From Melampsora larici-populina 98AG31 (lineage: Eukaryota > Basidiomycota > Pucciniomycetes > Pucciniales > Melampsoraceae), in assembly GCF_000204055.1 (NCBI RefSeq), contig NW_006768791.1:718161-782160 (forward strand): 64,000 nucleotides of DNA, written 5' to 3'. The translations under genes and the position numbers were made by a program. Within the stretch, counting starts at the first letter, position 1. Each line of letters begins with the position of its first letter. Shown here piece after piece: positions 11,671 through 23,000 of this stretch. A model generated the notes under the pieces. That model made no database searches and was not told the origin of the DNA. It worked only from the letters and a program-made list of their open reading frames with translations.

Positions 11671-12580
11671 ATGAACTTATTATTCTTGATTTTACTTTGC
11701 TATCCCATCGTGTGTTCTGGACATTCCTTTCTTTTATCTATCCAAGGTTCAGATGGAGTACGCTCAACAGCTTTTGGGGCTAGACTCTTAACACGAGGTA
11801 CATTGGTACAGAACACTGGAATATTCGATAAAGATTTACCTGATGAAGACAATGATACACAATCGAACAAATCAAGACCTGGACCCTGTGGAAGGATTTT
11901 TGGTGGTGATAGTTTACCAGGTTTCGACATTGATGTAGCAAAGGAAATGCAGATAGGTTCATAATTTTTCTCTTTGCTTTTTCTTTTGAATCAAACTGAG
12001 TAATTGAAAATGATGATCTGACTTGAAATTGATCTATTCATCATTTGTTTTCTCATTCCATAGCTGAAGCAAGTGGAATTCCAACTGCTTCTTCCAATGG
12101 GACTATTCAAATGGGCGTTTATGTTGCGAACCCAGACGGTGCAGGTCCTTTCAAATGTGTTTATTCAAGTGATTCTTCATTGAAAGAATTTCAACCTATG
12201 AAGATCTTACATCAAGTAGAAGGATTCAAAAGTGTTAATAAGTTTGCAAATAACTTTGTATACCCACTTACAGCAACTTTTAACAAGTTGAGTTTTGCCT
12301 ACTAGATCAAATCGACCTCTTTGTTCCTCATATATCAAAACTAACATCTTTATGTCTTGATTATAATCTATTATTTCGCCTGAGAAGAGATACGACATGT
12401 AGTGGCGGGAATGATAAGAATGTATGTATCATCAAGTGTACCAATCCGAATGGATTTGGATCTTGTGCAGCTGTGAAGTTATCGTCAGGATTTGGCCACT
12501 CCAATTCAACGAAGGAATCTCAATTAGATTCAAACCCCCCATTGACGAGTGGGGCGAGTCGCGGAATTCGATTTGGATAG
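11671..12580 (+). CDS. Egh16-like secreted protein, paralogue A
   Basis: A member of the Egh16/GAS1-like family (Pfam Egh16-like virulence factor): secreted fungal proteins first noted for expression during appressorium formation in plant pathogens, with unproven biochemical function. Three exons, 11671-11956, 12064-12286 and 12385-12580, give 234 aa. A signal peptide of about 17 residues (MNLLFLILLCYPIVCSG) would leave a mature N-terminus starting HSFLL. Family blocks: GSDGVRSTAFGARL, GPCGRIFGGD, EASGIPTAS, NPDGAGPFKC, LHQVEGFKSVNKF, and the cysteine-rich end TTCSGG…CIIKC…GFGSCAAVKLS. Six cysteines are shared with paralogue B. Intron 2 uses a GTTGAG donor; its acceptor could be 12383-12384 or 12386-12387 (one codon difference). 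It ends soon after the conserved region, unlike B. Confidence 0.88.
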
Positions 12581-13285
12581 CTAAAGTCATCTTGAATATT
12601 GATATTTGCTTTTCGTATTCTTTTCCTTCTCGAAAGTCGTTTCTTGTTTAGAGCTTTTTAATTGCTTCACTTGTCTTCTTTTCGAATATGTAATTCTTTT
12701 TGCTAGGATTTTGTATGATCGTTTCATCTATTCTTCAAATTTATATCTATTGGTCTTTGACAGACTTCAAGGGTGAAATGTCATCATCTTATAAAATGTG
12801 TAGTCTGTGCTACTTTTCCTCCCAGATACATACGCCGGGCGTGAATTACTCTCGCAGTAGAACACTTTGCCTGATATAGCAAGGTCAAGACATCACCTCA
12901 TTGCTGATGGCCATACCATCAGTTTTGCTATAGCGACCCTCCTTATGAATTGAGGTTGAGCTCGCTTCTCGTGCGGTCTTATGTTGAGGTTGACATATGA
13001 CTTTTGTAAGCTTTCATCACACTGCGTTCAAAGTCATCGAAAGACCTGCTTACTTTTGAATCCGAGGTCCATTTGTTGCTTTCTCGGTGAAGCTCATATG
13101 CAAATGAATTTTATCGCTTTTTGTGACAACTTTCCCCCACTGGTACGCGTATACATCAAGAAGTGGTTTCCATCCAGAGTCAAGCTGACCCATAATCCCC
13201 TCATCAACAATTTCAACATTCACCAACAATCAATCCATCCGTTCTCATTTTCTTTTCCAAAACAAAATCTCTAAAATCACACAAA
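12581..13285. other. Intergenic between the two Egh16-like genes
   Basis: 705 bp with no recognised gene. It should contain the terminator of A and the promoter of B. The last 80 bp before 13286 are CA-rich (CAACAATTTCAACATTCACC), resembling the leader of A. Confidence 0.5.
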
Positions 13286-14711
13286 ATGCTGATCAAAACC
13301 TTATTACAGTTCGCCTTACTACTCAAGCTCGAGGTATCGGCACATTCTTTCATCTTTGCCATCGATGGTGCTAATGGTATCCGATCTCCTGCGTTCGGCT
13401 CTCGTTTTACTCTACGTGGTTCATTACATCAAAACACTGGTATCATCAAAGACGAAGAAATCTCATCACGTCAGGTTGGTCCATGTGGAAAGATCTTTGG
13501 TTCAGAGCATATGCCTCCTTTTAACATTGATCTTGATCATGAACTTAACTTAGGTATGTCATCAAGAACTTGAAATTTTCTCCTTTTTTCAAAACCATTT
13601 GAGTTTGCTAATCAAACTTCAACCCTTTTTTCATAGCTGAAGTAAGTGGGATCCCTTCCGCTTCTGATGACGGTGAATTGGTAATGTCTATGTATGTTCA
13701 TAATCGTGATGGTGCTGGACCATTCAAATGTGAATATTCACCAGATGCCAGTCTTAAATCATTTGAGCCTATGAATATCACACAACAAGTTGAAGGTGTT
13801 AGAGGGATCAATGAAGCTGCCAAAACTTATGTGTATCCTCTCAGAGCTGCATTCTTCTCGTAAGCCCAATCTCTTTTTTACTTCTTGAGTCTGAGGATTT
13901 TTACTGATTATTTTTTTCTTCAAATAGTAATTCTACTTGCACAGGTGGAAAGAGTGGTGATGTATGCGTGATGCGTTGTAGGAACGAGATAGGATTTGGT
14001 TCGTGTGCAGCTGTTAAGTTAAGTCCTTCTAGTCACTTGGTGCCCGCTCCCTTGAACTTCTCATCTTCCACAGCCGATCCAAACAATGACACCATGTCTG
14101 GTCTCAATGCTACCAATGCCAACAGCACTTCTGAACTAAACACTACCACCGCCTCTGACCTCAACAATATTACCCGATCTGATCTCAACGATACTCTTAA
14201 CTCCTCGTCAAATATGACTCAAGACGGAATGAATTCGAGCCAAACTCTAGAGACTAACTCCTCTGATTTCAATTTTTTGAATGAATCTCTTCCATTTGGA
14301 AACCTACTTGTTCAGAATAGCACGGACCAACCTATTGAACCGAAAAAAGTAGAACTGCAAAATCAAGATCAATTACTGACAGCAATGGAAGCCATCAATC
14401 AAAAACTAAAGGATATTGAAGAAGGATTAAATGTAAGTCAAATCATGAAGACGACTTCGACAAATTCAACACTTCCAAATGAATCTCTCCCAGAAACTTT
14501 AACTGTTAATAATCAAACAGAAACACCTACTGAACCGATTGAAGTACAAAAAGTTGAATTACAAAATCCAGATCAATTATTAACGGCTATGGAAGCAATT
14601 AATAAAAAAGAACAAAAACCTCAAGAAGAAAAAGAAATCAAAAGAACTTTTTTGAGGAAAAGATCATTGCCTAGACTTCTCAGACAGAGGAAAAGCGGTT
14701 TGGATTATTAA
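13286..14711 (+). CDS. Egh16-like secreted protein, paralogue B, with Ser/Asn-rich tail
   Basis: Tandem paralogue of the preceding gene, same strand and same intron positions and phases; exon 2 is 223 bp in both. Exons 13286-13553, 13637-13859 and 13928-14711 give 424 aa. A signal peptide of about 19 residues ends LEVSA, leaving HSFIF. Blocks match A: GANGIRSPAFGSRF, GPCGKIFGSE, EVSGIPSAS, NRDGAGPFKC, and STCTGG…CVMRC…GFGSCAAVKLS. After this the protein runs on for about 170 residues in a Ser/Thr/Asn-rich tail with many N-x-S/T sequons. The tail holds a duplicated unit: NESLP…VELQNQDQLLTAMEAINQK near 14278-14405 and again near 14476-14609 (NQ becoming NP). The end is strongly basic (RTFLRKRSLPRLLRQRK). 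The tail could be a glycosylated cell-wall spacer; that is inference. Confidence 0.88.
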
Positions 14712-14904
14712 GTTTGAATACGGTGTAAAGTCAACAGAAATCTTGAAAATCTGTCTATGAAGCACATTGTAGACCTTGAAGAGCCTTTTGGCTTCATATA
14801 ATCTTTCCTTGTTAATCTTGAAGACTTTTCTTTTGACTATCTCAACTGTACATATCTCTTTGATCACATTGAAATTTGCCTTTCTTTCAATTGACCATTA
14901 ACTA

Positions 14905-14993
14905 CAGTCAAACCAGAAAAGCTTGTCACAAATTCCCCGCCAAATTGCTCGAGTTTTGCGGGCAAAATCGGTCAAGCTTTTCCGATTTGACTG
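14905..14993. repeat. Tc1/mariner- or pogo-like MITE, 89 bp, TSD TA
   Basis: CAGTCAAACCAGAAAAGCTTG at the left is mirrored by CAAGCTTTTCCGATTTGACTG at the right, with TA outside both (14903-14904, 14994-14995). Related copies are seen at about 15053-15110 (truncated) and 19113-19199. Confidence 0.78.
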
Positions 14994-15052
14994 TACCATC
15001 TTTTCCAATGAGTATGATTTGAAATTTGAGAGACTATGTATATCAATGTGCT

Positions 15053-15203
15053 GCAGTCATTTAGAAAACCTTGTCCCACCTCCCCCGCCGATCGCTCAAG
15101 TTCTCCCACTCGCTGCGCTCGAAGCGCGCGAGAGTCAGCGAGGGACTTCGTTGAGATTAGCTCGAAGCGTGCGTCAGTCAGCGAGGGACTTCGTTGAGCT
15201 TAA
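15053..15203. repeat. Truncated MITE joined to AGGGACTT-type repeat
   Basis: About 15053-15110 matches the left part of the MITE copy at 19113 (CTTGTCCCACCTCCCCCGCC). It is followed by two imperfect direct copies of a GC-rich unit, CTCGAAGCGYGCG…GTCAGCGAGGGACTTCGTTGAG (about 15118-15158 and 15162-15199). The AGGGACTT end resembles the hairpin family seen at 7280, 7898 and 46303. Confidence 0.55.
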
Positions 15204-15937
15204 ATCTGACTTGAAGGTCATCAGCAGCTTACTCAAATCAGATTTTACCTCTTTGGTCATCGAATTTACAATCAAATTCTTATTGACCAGCTTCTTGATC
15301 GATTTCATTTTGTTGCTTTCATCTTTTTCATTCTCCGATCCCAGTCATCCAAGCTTTAAAGCAACTCACCATGTCTTCTCAATCTACCACCTCTCCCCCG
15401 GATCAAACCAAATCGACAAAGAAAATCAATCGACCCTTGGCCTGTTGTTCGGCTTGTCGCTTGAAACGTACTCGATGCGATCGAGTTGAGTATATGTGCT
15501 TCGACAGTTGACAACCTGGTTTTATTTAATTGACACTTGACTTATCTTCGCCACGACTGTTTTCACAGGCCATACCATGTGCAGCTTGTGAAAAGCGTAA
15601 GAGTGAATGTAACTACAATGGCGCAAGGCATCCGTCGATGTGCGTTAGAGCATCTCCAATCGTTGGATTAACGGGGCGGATTAGTTAAATATTTAACTAA
15701 ACCCGACCCGAAATTCACAGCCGTGAATCTTTAGGCCGGGGTTAGTTAAATATTCTTTAAAAAATCTTCAAGCGGCGTCAAATTTACTCCCAGCTAACCC
15801 CGGCGTTAACTAACTCCACGACCCTTGATTTAACCCCGTCTCACCCTATCAAACCCTGCACCCACCTCACCAACACCCACACCACTCCACATCACTCTCA
15901 CCACGCCTCATCACACACCTCATCAAACCTTCTCTTG

Positions 15938-16851
15938 ATGGATGGATCCACTCCGAGTACTACACGAGCAGCCAGGACTCGATCACCCAACTGGACCGTT
16001 TTAGAAGACGAGCAATTGGCAATTTCGTGGGTCACTGTCAGCGAGAACACGATTCAATCAAATAATCAGTCTGGTGCGATATTCTATGGAAAGGTGGCTG
16101 AGCATTACAACGAAGCAGCCAAGAACCACAACTGGATCGAGCGGACAGATAAACAGGTCCAGAACCAGTGAGTTTATATGACTCACCTTTGACTTTGTGA
16201 CCTTGAACTGATTGGATCTTTAGTTGGAAACCTCTGAACACCGCTACGTTGAAATTCTCCGCCATCTACTGGCCAATTGTCCGGAACCCTCCTAGCGGAT
16301 CCGCTCCCAGCGACTTCATGGGTATAGCTAAGAAGGAGTACTTTAATCAAACTAAGGAGGTGTTTGAAGATGAGGTGGCGTGGCAGGTGTTGCATCGACA
16401 TCCTAAATGGGCTCAACCCATCGATCCGCTCAAGAAATCCTCAGTCAACACTTCAGTCTCATCCTCCATCAGCTCGCCTATCATTTCTACACGTTCATCA
16501 CCACCACCACCTTCTTCCGACCCGTTTGAACGTCCTATTGGCCAAAAAAAAGCCAAACGACAACGCCAAGAGGCTGACTTAGATACAGAGAGGACTGAAG
16601 AGCTCAAGCGAGCTTCAGACATTCAGGAACGAAAGCTTGCGGTGCTAGAACAAGGACACAAGCTCGCTGATCGTGCTCTTCAAATCGATGCTGAGGCTAA
16701 GAGAAGTCACGCTTATTACGAGGATATGAAAGTGTTAACAACTTCTCCCGACTTATGTCCAGATGAAGAGTCCAAAGCTGTTTTAAAGTTGATGAAAAGT
16801 AGATTGTTGAAGAAGTACTCAAATGATGAAGAGGGTCAAGCTGATGATTAG
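15938..16851 (+). CDS. Harbinger Myb/SANT-like DNA-binding protein
   Basis: The accessory protein of PIF/Harbinger elements; in known cases it binds the element ends and helps bring the nuclease to the DNA in the nucleus. Two exons, 15938-16167 and 16224-16851, give 285 aa. The N-terminal part has the tryptophan-spaced trihelix/SANT pattern: SPNWTVLEDEQLAISWVTVS, FYGKVAEHYNE, then QNHWKPLNTATLKFSAIYW across the splice. The C-terminal half is Ser/Pro-rich with a basic KKAKRQRQE stretch (likely nuclear localisation) and an alpha-helical ELKRASDIQERKLAVLEQG segment. The intron is GTGAGT…TTTAG. The first in-frame ATG was chosen as start. Confidence 0.85.
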
Positions 16852-17167
16852 ATTAGTAGTTTAAACTTAACCTCAATAGTTTTTATTAGTTGTATCCGAT
16901 TTAGTGGATCTCATCTCATCTCATGTTTTACACTTTTATTTTTTTTGTTCACTCGATTTTTTTTGTTCTATCGATTTGGCTGCTCAATACTATAGCTGAA
17001 ATACAAGTCATTTTCATGTATGCTTTTAACAACTTGGCATCTAACAACTTGGCATGTGAGAGAATATGAAAATAAGAAAGATACACAATCCATCTTCATG
17101 AGATATGTGAAATCGAGACAAACTACATGATAACAAGTTAGTAAAACTTGTAGGAAGTGATGAGTTC
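16852..17167. other. Spacer between convergent Harbinger genes
   Basis: About 316 bp of AT-rich DNA between the two facing stop codons, with T-runs. CATCTAACAACTTGGCAT-like words repeat near 17025-17055. No gene seen. Confidence 0.5.
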
Positions 17168-18575
17168 CTAATCATTACGACCAGAGCCCCGTTTCATCCA
17201 CATCGCCGTCTTGAGATCATTCATCAAGCGTAAGTGTCGATCACGATCTCGTAGTTGTGACATGGTAACATAGTACTCAGCAAGCGTATAAGATAACTGT
17301 GGATCGACTCGATTTGGATGGATTCTAAGGCCGTGTTTTGTCCGATAGTCTATGGTGACTTGATCAAGTTCACCACGATCCTCTACAACCATGTTGTGGA
17401 GGATGATGCAACATAAGATCACCTCAGTCATTTCCTTGAGACTCCAAAGCCGACATGGTTGAGTTAAGATATGCCATCTCGCTTGAAGCACACCAAAAGC
17501 GCGCTCGATATCTTTCCTCAGCGCTTCCTGCAGCTTGCAGAAATGTCGACTCGCTTCATCCAAAGGTTTTTGAATGGATTTGATGAGGACGGGCCAGGGA
17601 GGATAGATCCCGTCTGCTAGATAGTATCCACGAGTGTAATGGTTCCCATTCACCTCAAAATGGACTTGATCTTCAGAACCTGGAGGGTAGAATCAGTCAG
17701 ATCTATCCTACATAATGTAATGCGAAAAACCTACCATTGATGAATGAATCAAACAACGGACTCTTCTGTAAGACATTAATATCATTTAGAGCTCCTGGTG
17801 TCCCAAAGAAGGCATGCCAGATACGTAGGTTTTTTGAAGCAACAGCCTCCAGTATAACTGAGGTTCCTTTTTCTTTCCCCTCGTACTGACCAGCCCACGC
17901 TTGAGGGCAGTTCTTCCAAAGCCAGTGCATGCCATCTATACTCCCTTTACATCCTGGGAAGCCTCTCATTTCATTTTCCTTCAGTATTACTTCCAGCTCT
18001 TCAGAGTTTGGAGGTCGTAGATATTCTTTTCCATAAATCTCGATGATATCGTGTACAAAATGTTTTAAACATTCTACTGCAGTACTTTCTCCAATTTTCA
18101 AGTAATCATCTAAACCATCAGCAGCAGTTCCATACGCCAACTGTCTCAGTGCAGCGGTGATCTTCTGGGTTGTTGAAAGTCCTAGTTGCAGACAGCAATC
18201 CTATATGAAATGTAGATATTAAATTAGATTGAAGAAACTTTTGGAAGATTTAGATTTGGATAAACTTACACGACGTTGTATCCAGTATATGCTGTGTCCT
18301 TGCAGGTCAGTAGCCAGTCTCTGAAATAGTTCTGGACTCATCCGGAACCGTCTTTCAAATAAATGGCGTGGATACAACGGCGATTTGACAAAGTAATCCT
18401 CTTGAAGAAGTTTATCGGCAGCAATTCGATCGCGTTGAATCCGTGCACGTGTGTTCTGATGGCTGGGTGTAGATGGATTGTTGATGAGATCCATGATCAA
18501 CTGATCATAATCTTCATCTTTGAGTTCTTCATCAATTGATTTCAAGTGTTGTTCTAAAACAGACGATGCGTCCAT
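17168..18575 (-). CDS. Harbinger DDE nuclease (transposase)
   Basis: The catalytic transposase of the element, DDE_Tnp_4/HARBI1-like. Exons 18575-18270, 18200-17735 and 17679-17168 join in phase to 427 aa. The catalytic triad is visible: D191 in GSIDGMHW, D242 in PGALNDINV and E316 in RKDIERAFGVLQARW. Other family blocks are FVKSPLYPRHLFERRFRMS near the N-terminus, GYYLADGIYPPWP, and ILCCIILHNMVVED. No stop or frameshift was found, so the enzyme may be active. Donors are GTAAGT and GTAGGT. Confidence 0.92.
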
Positions 18576-18926
18576 TGAGAAGATGATTTGAGTTTGGGCT
18601 TCAAAAAGAATTGTGTAGCCTCAAACTAAAGCCAACGGTTGTGGGCACAGTCTGTATATTTGGATTAACTAGGATTAACTCCATCCTTACAGACAACGAC
18701 TGTGGGAACTGGCTTTAGTTTAGTTGACCCTGACTAAAGATCTCTAAGTTTACCCACGCTAAAGCCAAATTTGACGCCAACGATTGGAGATGCTCTTACT
18801 TTCTTCCAATCTTTTGAACCTATCATTGTCAATACTTTTTACTGATACCAAATGTACCTTGCTTTAGACTGGCCACACGCTGTGCTACAGACCGTGAGAG
18901 ACAAGATCAGTATGTTCGAGAATTTG

Positions 18927-19835
18927 AAATTTGAGAGACTTTTTAATTCCATGTCTTCTCTCATTTTGCTGATCATCATTCGATGCCAGGAACTGAGGCA
19001 GAGAATGTCCGGGACCAATGGGCACTTGACCCGGACCACCGAGTGAAAGTATATAGGAGTTTTGGTCCCAGAGTTGATGAGATTGAGCCTGAATAAAAAT
19101 ATCAATGTGCTGCAGTCATTTTAGAAAAACTTGTCCCACCTCCCCCGCCAATCGCTCAAGTTCTGCGGGCAAAATTGTTTGAGCTTCTCTAGATCGACTA
19201 TACGCAGATATAGTATCGTAATTGTGCTATTGTCTTGTCGAAGGGATGTGTTGATAAGTTCGTTTTTCTTGAACGCCCCCAAGAATTCAATATGGTCTGC
19301 GCTGGTCCCCGTGCACCAGCTTTTTGCGCAACTTGCGTATATGAAAAAGTGGAGACTCGAGGCTGATGAAGTTTCAATAATTCCTCAGCTTCCAATAAAT
19401 GTATATGTATCATTTAGCGACCTCCACTCGTATTTTGAACTCGTATCGCACAAAGTTTCACAACTCTTTCTGAAGTTAACTGCACTTTCGTCTTGATGGG
19501 GCTTTGATCTGCGCCAAAAAGAACATTCTATGTTTTGGTGACATTTGAATCATGCATGTATCTGCAATAGAGATCATACATACATTGCATGCATACCCCT
19601 TCAATAGATTCTGGAACGGGTTTGGCGCGCGGACGTGGCCGCGCAGAGAGGGCTTGTTCAAGCTAAGGTTTGGAGGGACTCTGAAGGATTACAATTTGAT
19701 ACAATCAATATTCGTAATACAGGTACAGGAGGGTACAGGATGTCAAATTAAAGAGAAGATTGTTTGATAAGTTGATGATGTTTAAAGGGAAGCAAATCAC
19801 ATTTGATGATCAGGAGTATGATTGATGATAGTTAT
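18927..19835. other. Junk between duplicate and full transcription factor gene
   Basis: No gene recognised. It contains a diverged Tc1/mariner-like MITE copy at about 19113-19199 (CAGTCATTTTAGAAAAACTTG to AGATCGACTA, same family as 14905). The words TTGAAATTTGAGAGAC and TATCAATGTGCTGCAGTCATTT also occur at 15015-15057, so similar DNA lies on both sides of the truncated duplicate. Confidence 0.55.
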
Positions 19836-20002
19836 ATCTGACTTGAAGGTCATCAGCGGCTTACTTAAATCAGATTTTACCTCTTTGGTCATCGAATTTA
19901 CAATCAAATTCTTATTGACCAGCTTCTTGATCGATTTCATTTCATTGCTTTCATCTTTTTCATTCTCCGATCTCAGTCATCCAAGCTTTAAAGCAACTCA
20001 CC

Positions 20003-23000
20003 ATGTCTTCTCAATCTACCACCTCTCCCCCGGATCAAACCAAATCGACAAAGAAAATCAATCGACCCTTGGCCAGTTGTTCGGCTTGTCGCTTGAAACG
20101 TACTCGATGCGATCGAGTTGAGTATATGTGCTTCGACAGTTGACAACCTGGTTTTGTTTAATTGACAATTGACTTATCTTCGCCACGACTGTTTTCACAG
20201 ACCATACCATGTGCAGCTTGTGAAAAGCGTAAGAGTGAATGTAACTACGATGGCGCAAGGCATCCGTCGATGTGCGTTACTTTCTTCCAATCTTTTGAAC
20301 CTATCATTGTCATTACTTTCTACTGATACCAAATGTACCTTGCTTTAGACTGGCCACACGCCGTGCTACAGACCGCGAGAGACAAGATCAGTATGTTCGA
20401 GAATTGGAGCAGAGAATCCGTGTACTTGAACAGGCCAAATCGCCCTCACCCTGTCCTGTTACCGAATCAACCACTCGGCCTGTTTCGATTGACTTTGGTA
20501 TCGATGATCTCACCCATAACTTAAGTCAAATCACTTTGGGACCTCGTTTACGGGCTCCCAAGCCGCAATATCATTTGCAAACCGAAATAGAGACACTCAT
20601 CGCCTCCTCTAAGAATCGCCCCGCTGTCTTTTTCGCCCAAACTTCTTTCAATATGAGCTTAATCCCCAACGGACCGCCTACGACAATCGAAAGCTTGCGA
20701 GAAAGTTTACCGTCACCTGAAGAGCTCGCCGAATTGGCGGGGTACTTTTTTGCTTACCTGAATTCCGCATTTCCTTGTATCGAATCGTCAAGTTGGCCTG
20801 ATGCGGTACTCCTTTGCTATGATCTTCACGATGTCAATCGAATTTCACCCGAAGACATTCATCGCTTTGCAGCAGTCCTCGCCGTGGCGGCTCATGGACT
20901 CCTGCACAAAGCTAGCGTAAACAGCGATGCATGGCTCACCCCACATCACCAACAACAGACGGCTCGGGCCCATCGTTGGTTTCATCTTGCTCTCGGTGCG
21001 CTACAACTCGAAGAAGGCGCCATTTTCACCCGTCCTACCGTTTGGGGCATCCGCGCCATGGCTCTCTTAGCTAATGCACAATTCTCGTACGAAAAGGTTT
21101 CATGACTCATCTCGATACATTTGGATATCTTACCATAAATCAAACCATCTCATTTATATGTTCTGTTCGGTGACGCGACCTTTTTGGAATCTGTTGAAGA
21201 CCTCAAGATCTCGATCATGGATTATTCTTTTGGAGTCTAACTACCAACTTGGCTGCAACGATTGGCTTGTTCAATGAGCCTCCAGGATTTGATGCTAAAG
21301 AAGTTACAGCTGTAGAGTTGGAGTCAAGGCGCCAGATGGCTTGGGCTATTTGGGCACTAAATTGGTGAGACATTTCTTGTTAATTGAAGGAATGCGAACA
21401 TATACAAACATCATGAAACTGTTTCAGGGCCGGAGAAGCAGTCGTTGGTCAGATACGACAGCCAGTTGATTGTGAGCGCTGTCTTCATCAGGGTTTTTTC
21501 CCTCTCTCACTTGCATCTGACTTCATTTTGGTTACAGTCACCATTCATACGGTGAAGCTACCGGGGACTGTGGATTGTGTCCTTGATCCAAATGATGGCT
21601 GGCCAGTGGACCCACTCCTAGGTGAGAGATCATCAGATCACTGTTAAAATAATATAATACGCCACTTGTTGATTGTGAGTTGTCAAGTTGATCAATTTAG
21701 CAATGCGTCGAGCATGCGCGCTATGTGATCGAGCTTTGTACGAAACCACATCAAAACTCCTGACGGGTCGATCGGCCACTTATGAAGAGTGGGTCAATTT
21801 CTACATTTCTCGCCTTTTGTAATCAATTTCGTTTGCCTCTACCTCAATGGCAGTGTGCTGCCTTCATATCCTTAAAACTCGGAAACATTTCTCATCCGGT
21901 CCTCATTCAGCCAAACATATCCATTGATCTGTCCTCTTCCAATCAAGATCGTGACATGGATAGAGGCTCTGGATGCACTTGTCATTTGAAACCCCTAAGC
22001 GCCTTCCTGGCCAAAGAGCTAATCCTACATTGACCTTGCCTCTATTTGTGTTAATGTTGAGCCAGGTTGTTAAAAGTGGAGCGCAGGATCCTGGACATCG
22101 AGGAGTCTCTACCTGATCGATTGGGGCTCGTGATAAGTCCTGATAGACTTTCAGTTCGGCCAAAACTTACCCTCGATCCATCCAGCGCGGTTATGTGCTA
22201 CGTAAGCAATCATCAATTGTCGCGTCACTCCGTTTGAGAGCTGATAAGATCTTCTACAGTCGATCTGGCAACGTTTGTCTGTGGTCAGACTTCGTGTTCA
22301 TCGACCCTTCTTGTTTCCAAAAGAGGGTGTCCCTGAATCACAACAAAGACGTCATATACATGGTCAGTTTTCATCTTTTGTCCATCCATGTCCTGACGAC
22401 CTGTTGACAATAGCTTAATACCCTTGAAACAGCTTTAGAATCCATATGTCGAAGGCATTTACTAATTTGCAGTCATCTCCCACACATAATGATGATGCAC
22501 CCTCTGGTAATCTATGCTTATATCAACACTGCCCTATCGTGTGGAATTGCACTCTTGTCTTGTGAGTATAGTTCCAATTAACAAGCAAACCGGGCATTAC
22601 TCAACACATTCAATCTTATCTGGTTCTCATCTTCCACCTTCATTAATCAATGATATGAAGTCCCAGACATACTCGATACATCTTTCTTCGTATCAGAATT
22701 GCAGAAACTCCTTGAGATATTTGCGACTGCTCAAAAGACTGTGTCCTCAAGTCTGGCATCCAGCGCCTCCACAGTAATTTCCTACTTGATAGAGCGAGCT
22801 CGACACAAGGATCCTCAGGCTCCACCGCCTCTCAAGCGAGCCACTGGAACTTTCCAGGCGACACCGCGCTCGAGTCCCCATTCTACTCACGCCGAAGATC
22901 TTAGACATAAGGTGCGAGTCTTCTCGATTGCGTTTTTTGGGGGATGCAAGCTGATTATTTTTGCCACCAGTCTCCACTCACTTCGAACTCGGGATCGGAT

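Larger units (their letters stand above)
15648..18795. mobile_element. PIF/Harbinger DNA transposon, apparently complete
   Basis: A 3,148-bp element with 19-bp terminal inverted repeats GAGCATCTCCAATCGTTGG and a 3-bp TTA target-site duplication (15645-15647 and 18796-18798). The empty site is preserved in the paralogous gene at about 20276-20281 (GTGCGTTACTTTC), which confirms the boundaries. It carries the two genes typical of PIF/Harbinger elements, convergent: a Myb/SANT-like DNA-binding protein (+) and a DDE nuclease (-). Both frames are open from ATG to stop, so it may be autonomous. Confidence 0.95.
15371..18926 (+). pseudogene. Truncated 5' copy of the Zn(II)2Cys6 factor, split by a transposon
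   Basis: From about 15204 the sequence is a near-identical duplicate of 19836-20405, the upstream region, exon 1, exon 2 and start of exon 3 of the transcription factor gene at 20003. Exon 1 is 15371-15484 (CSACRLKRTRCDR), exon 2 15569-15639 (IPCAACEKRKSEC). A 3.1-kb PIF/Harbinger element sits in intron 2, after GTGCGTTA. Exon 3 resumes at 18868 but the match stops near 18926, so the whole regulatory domain is missing. If spliced, only the DNA-binding part plus a short tail could be made. Few differences from the full gene suggest a recent duplication. Confidence 0.88.
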
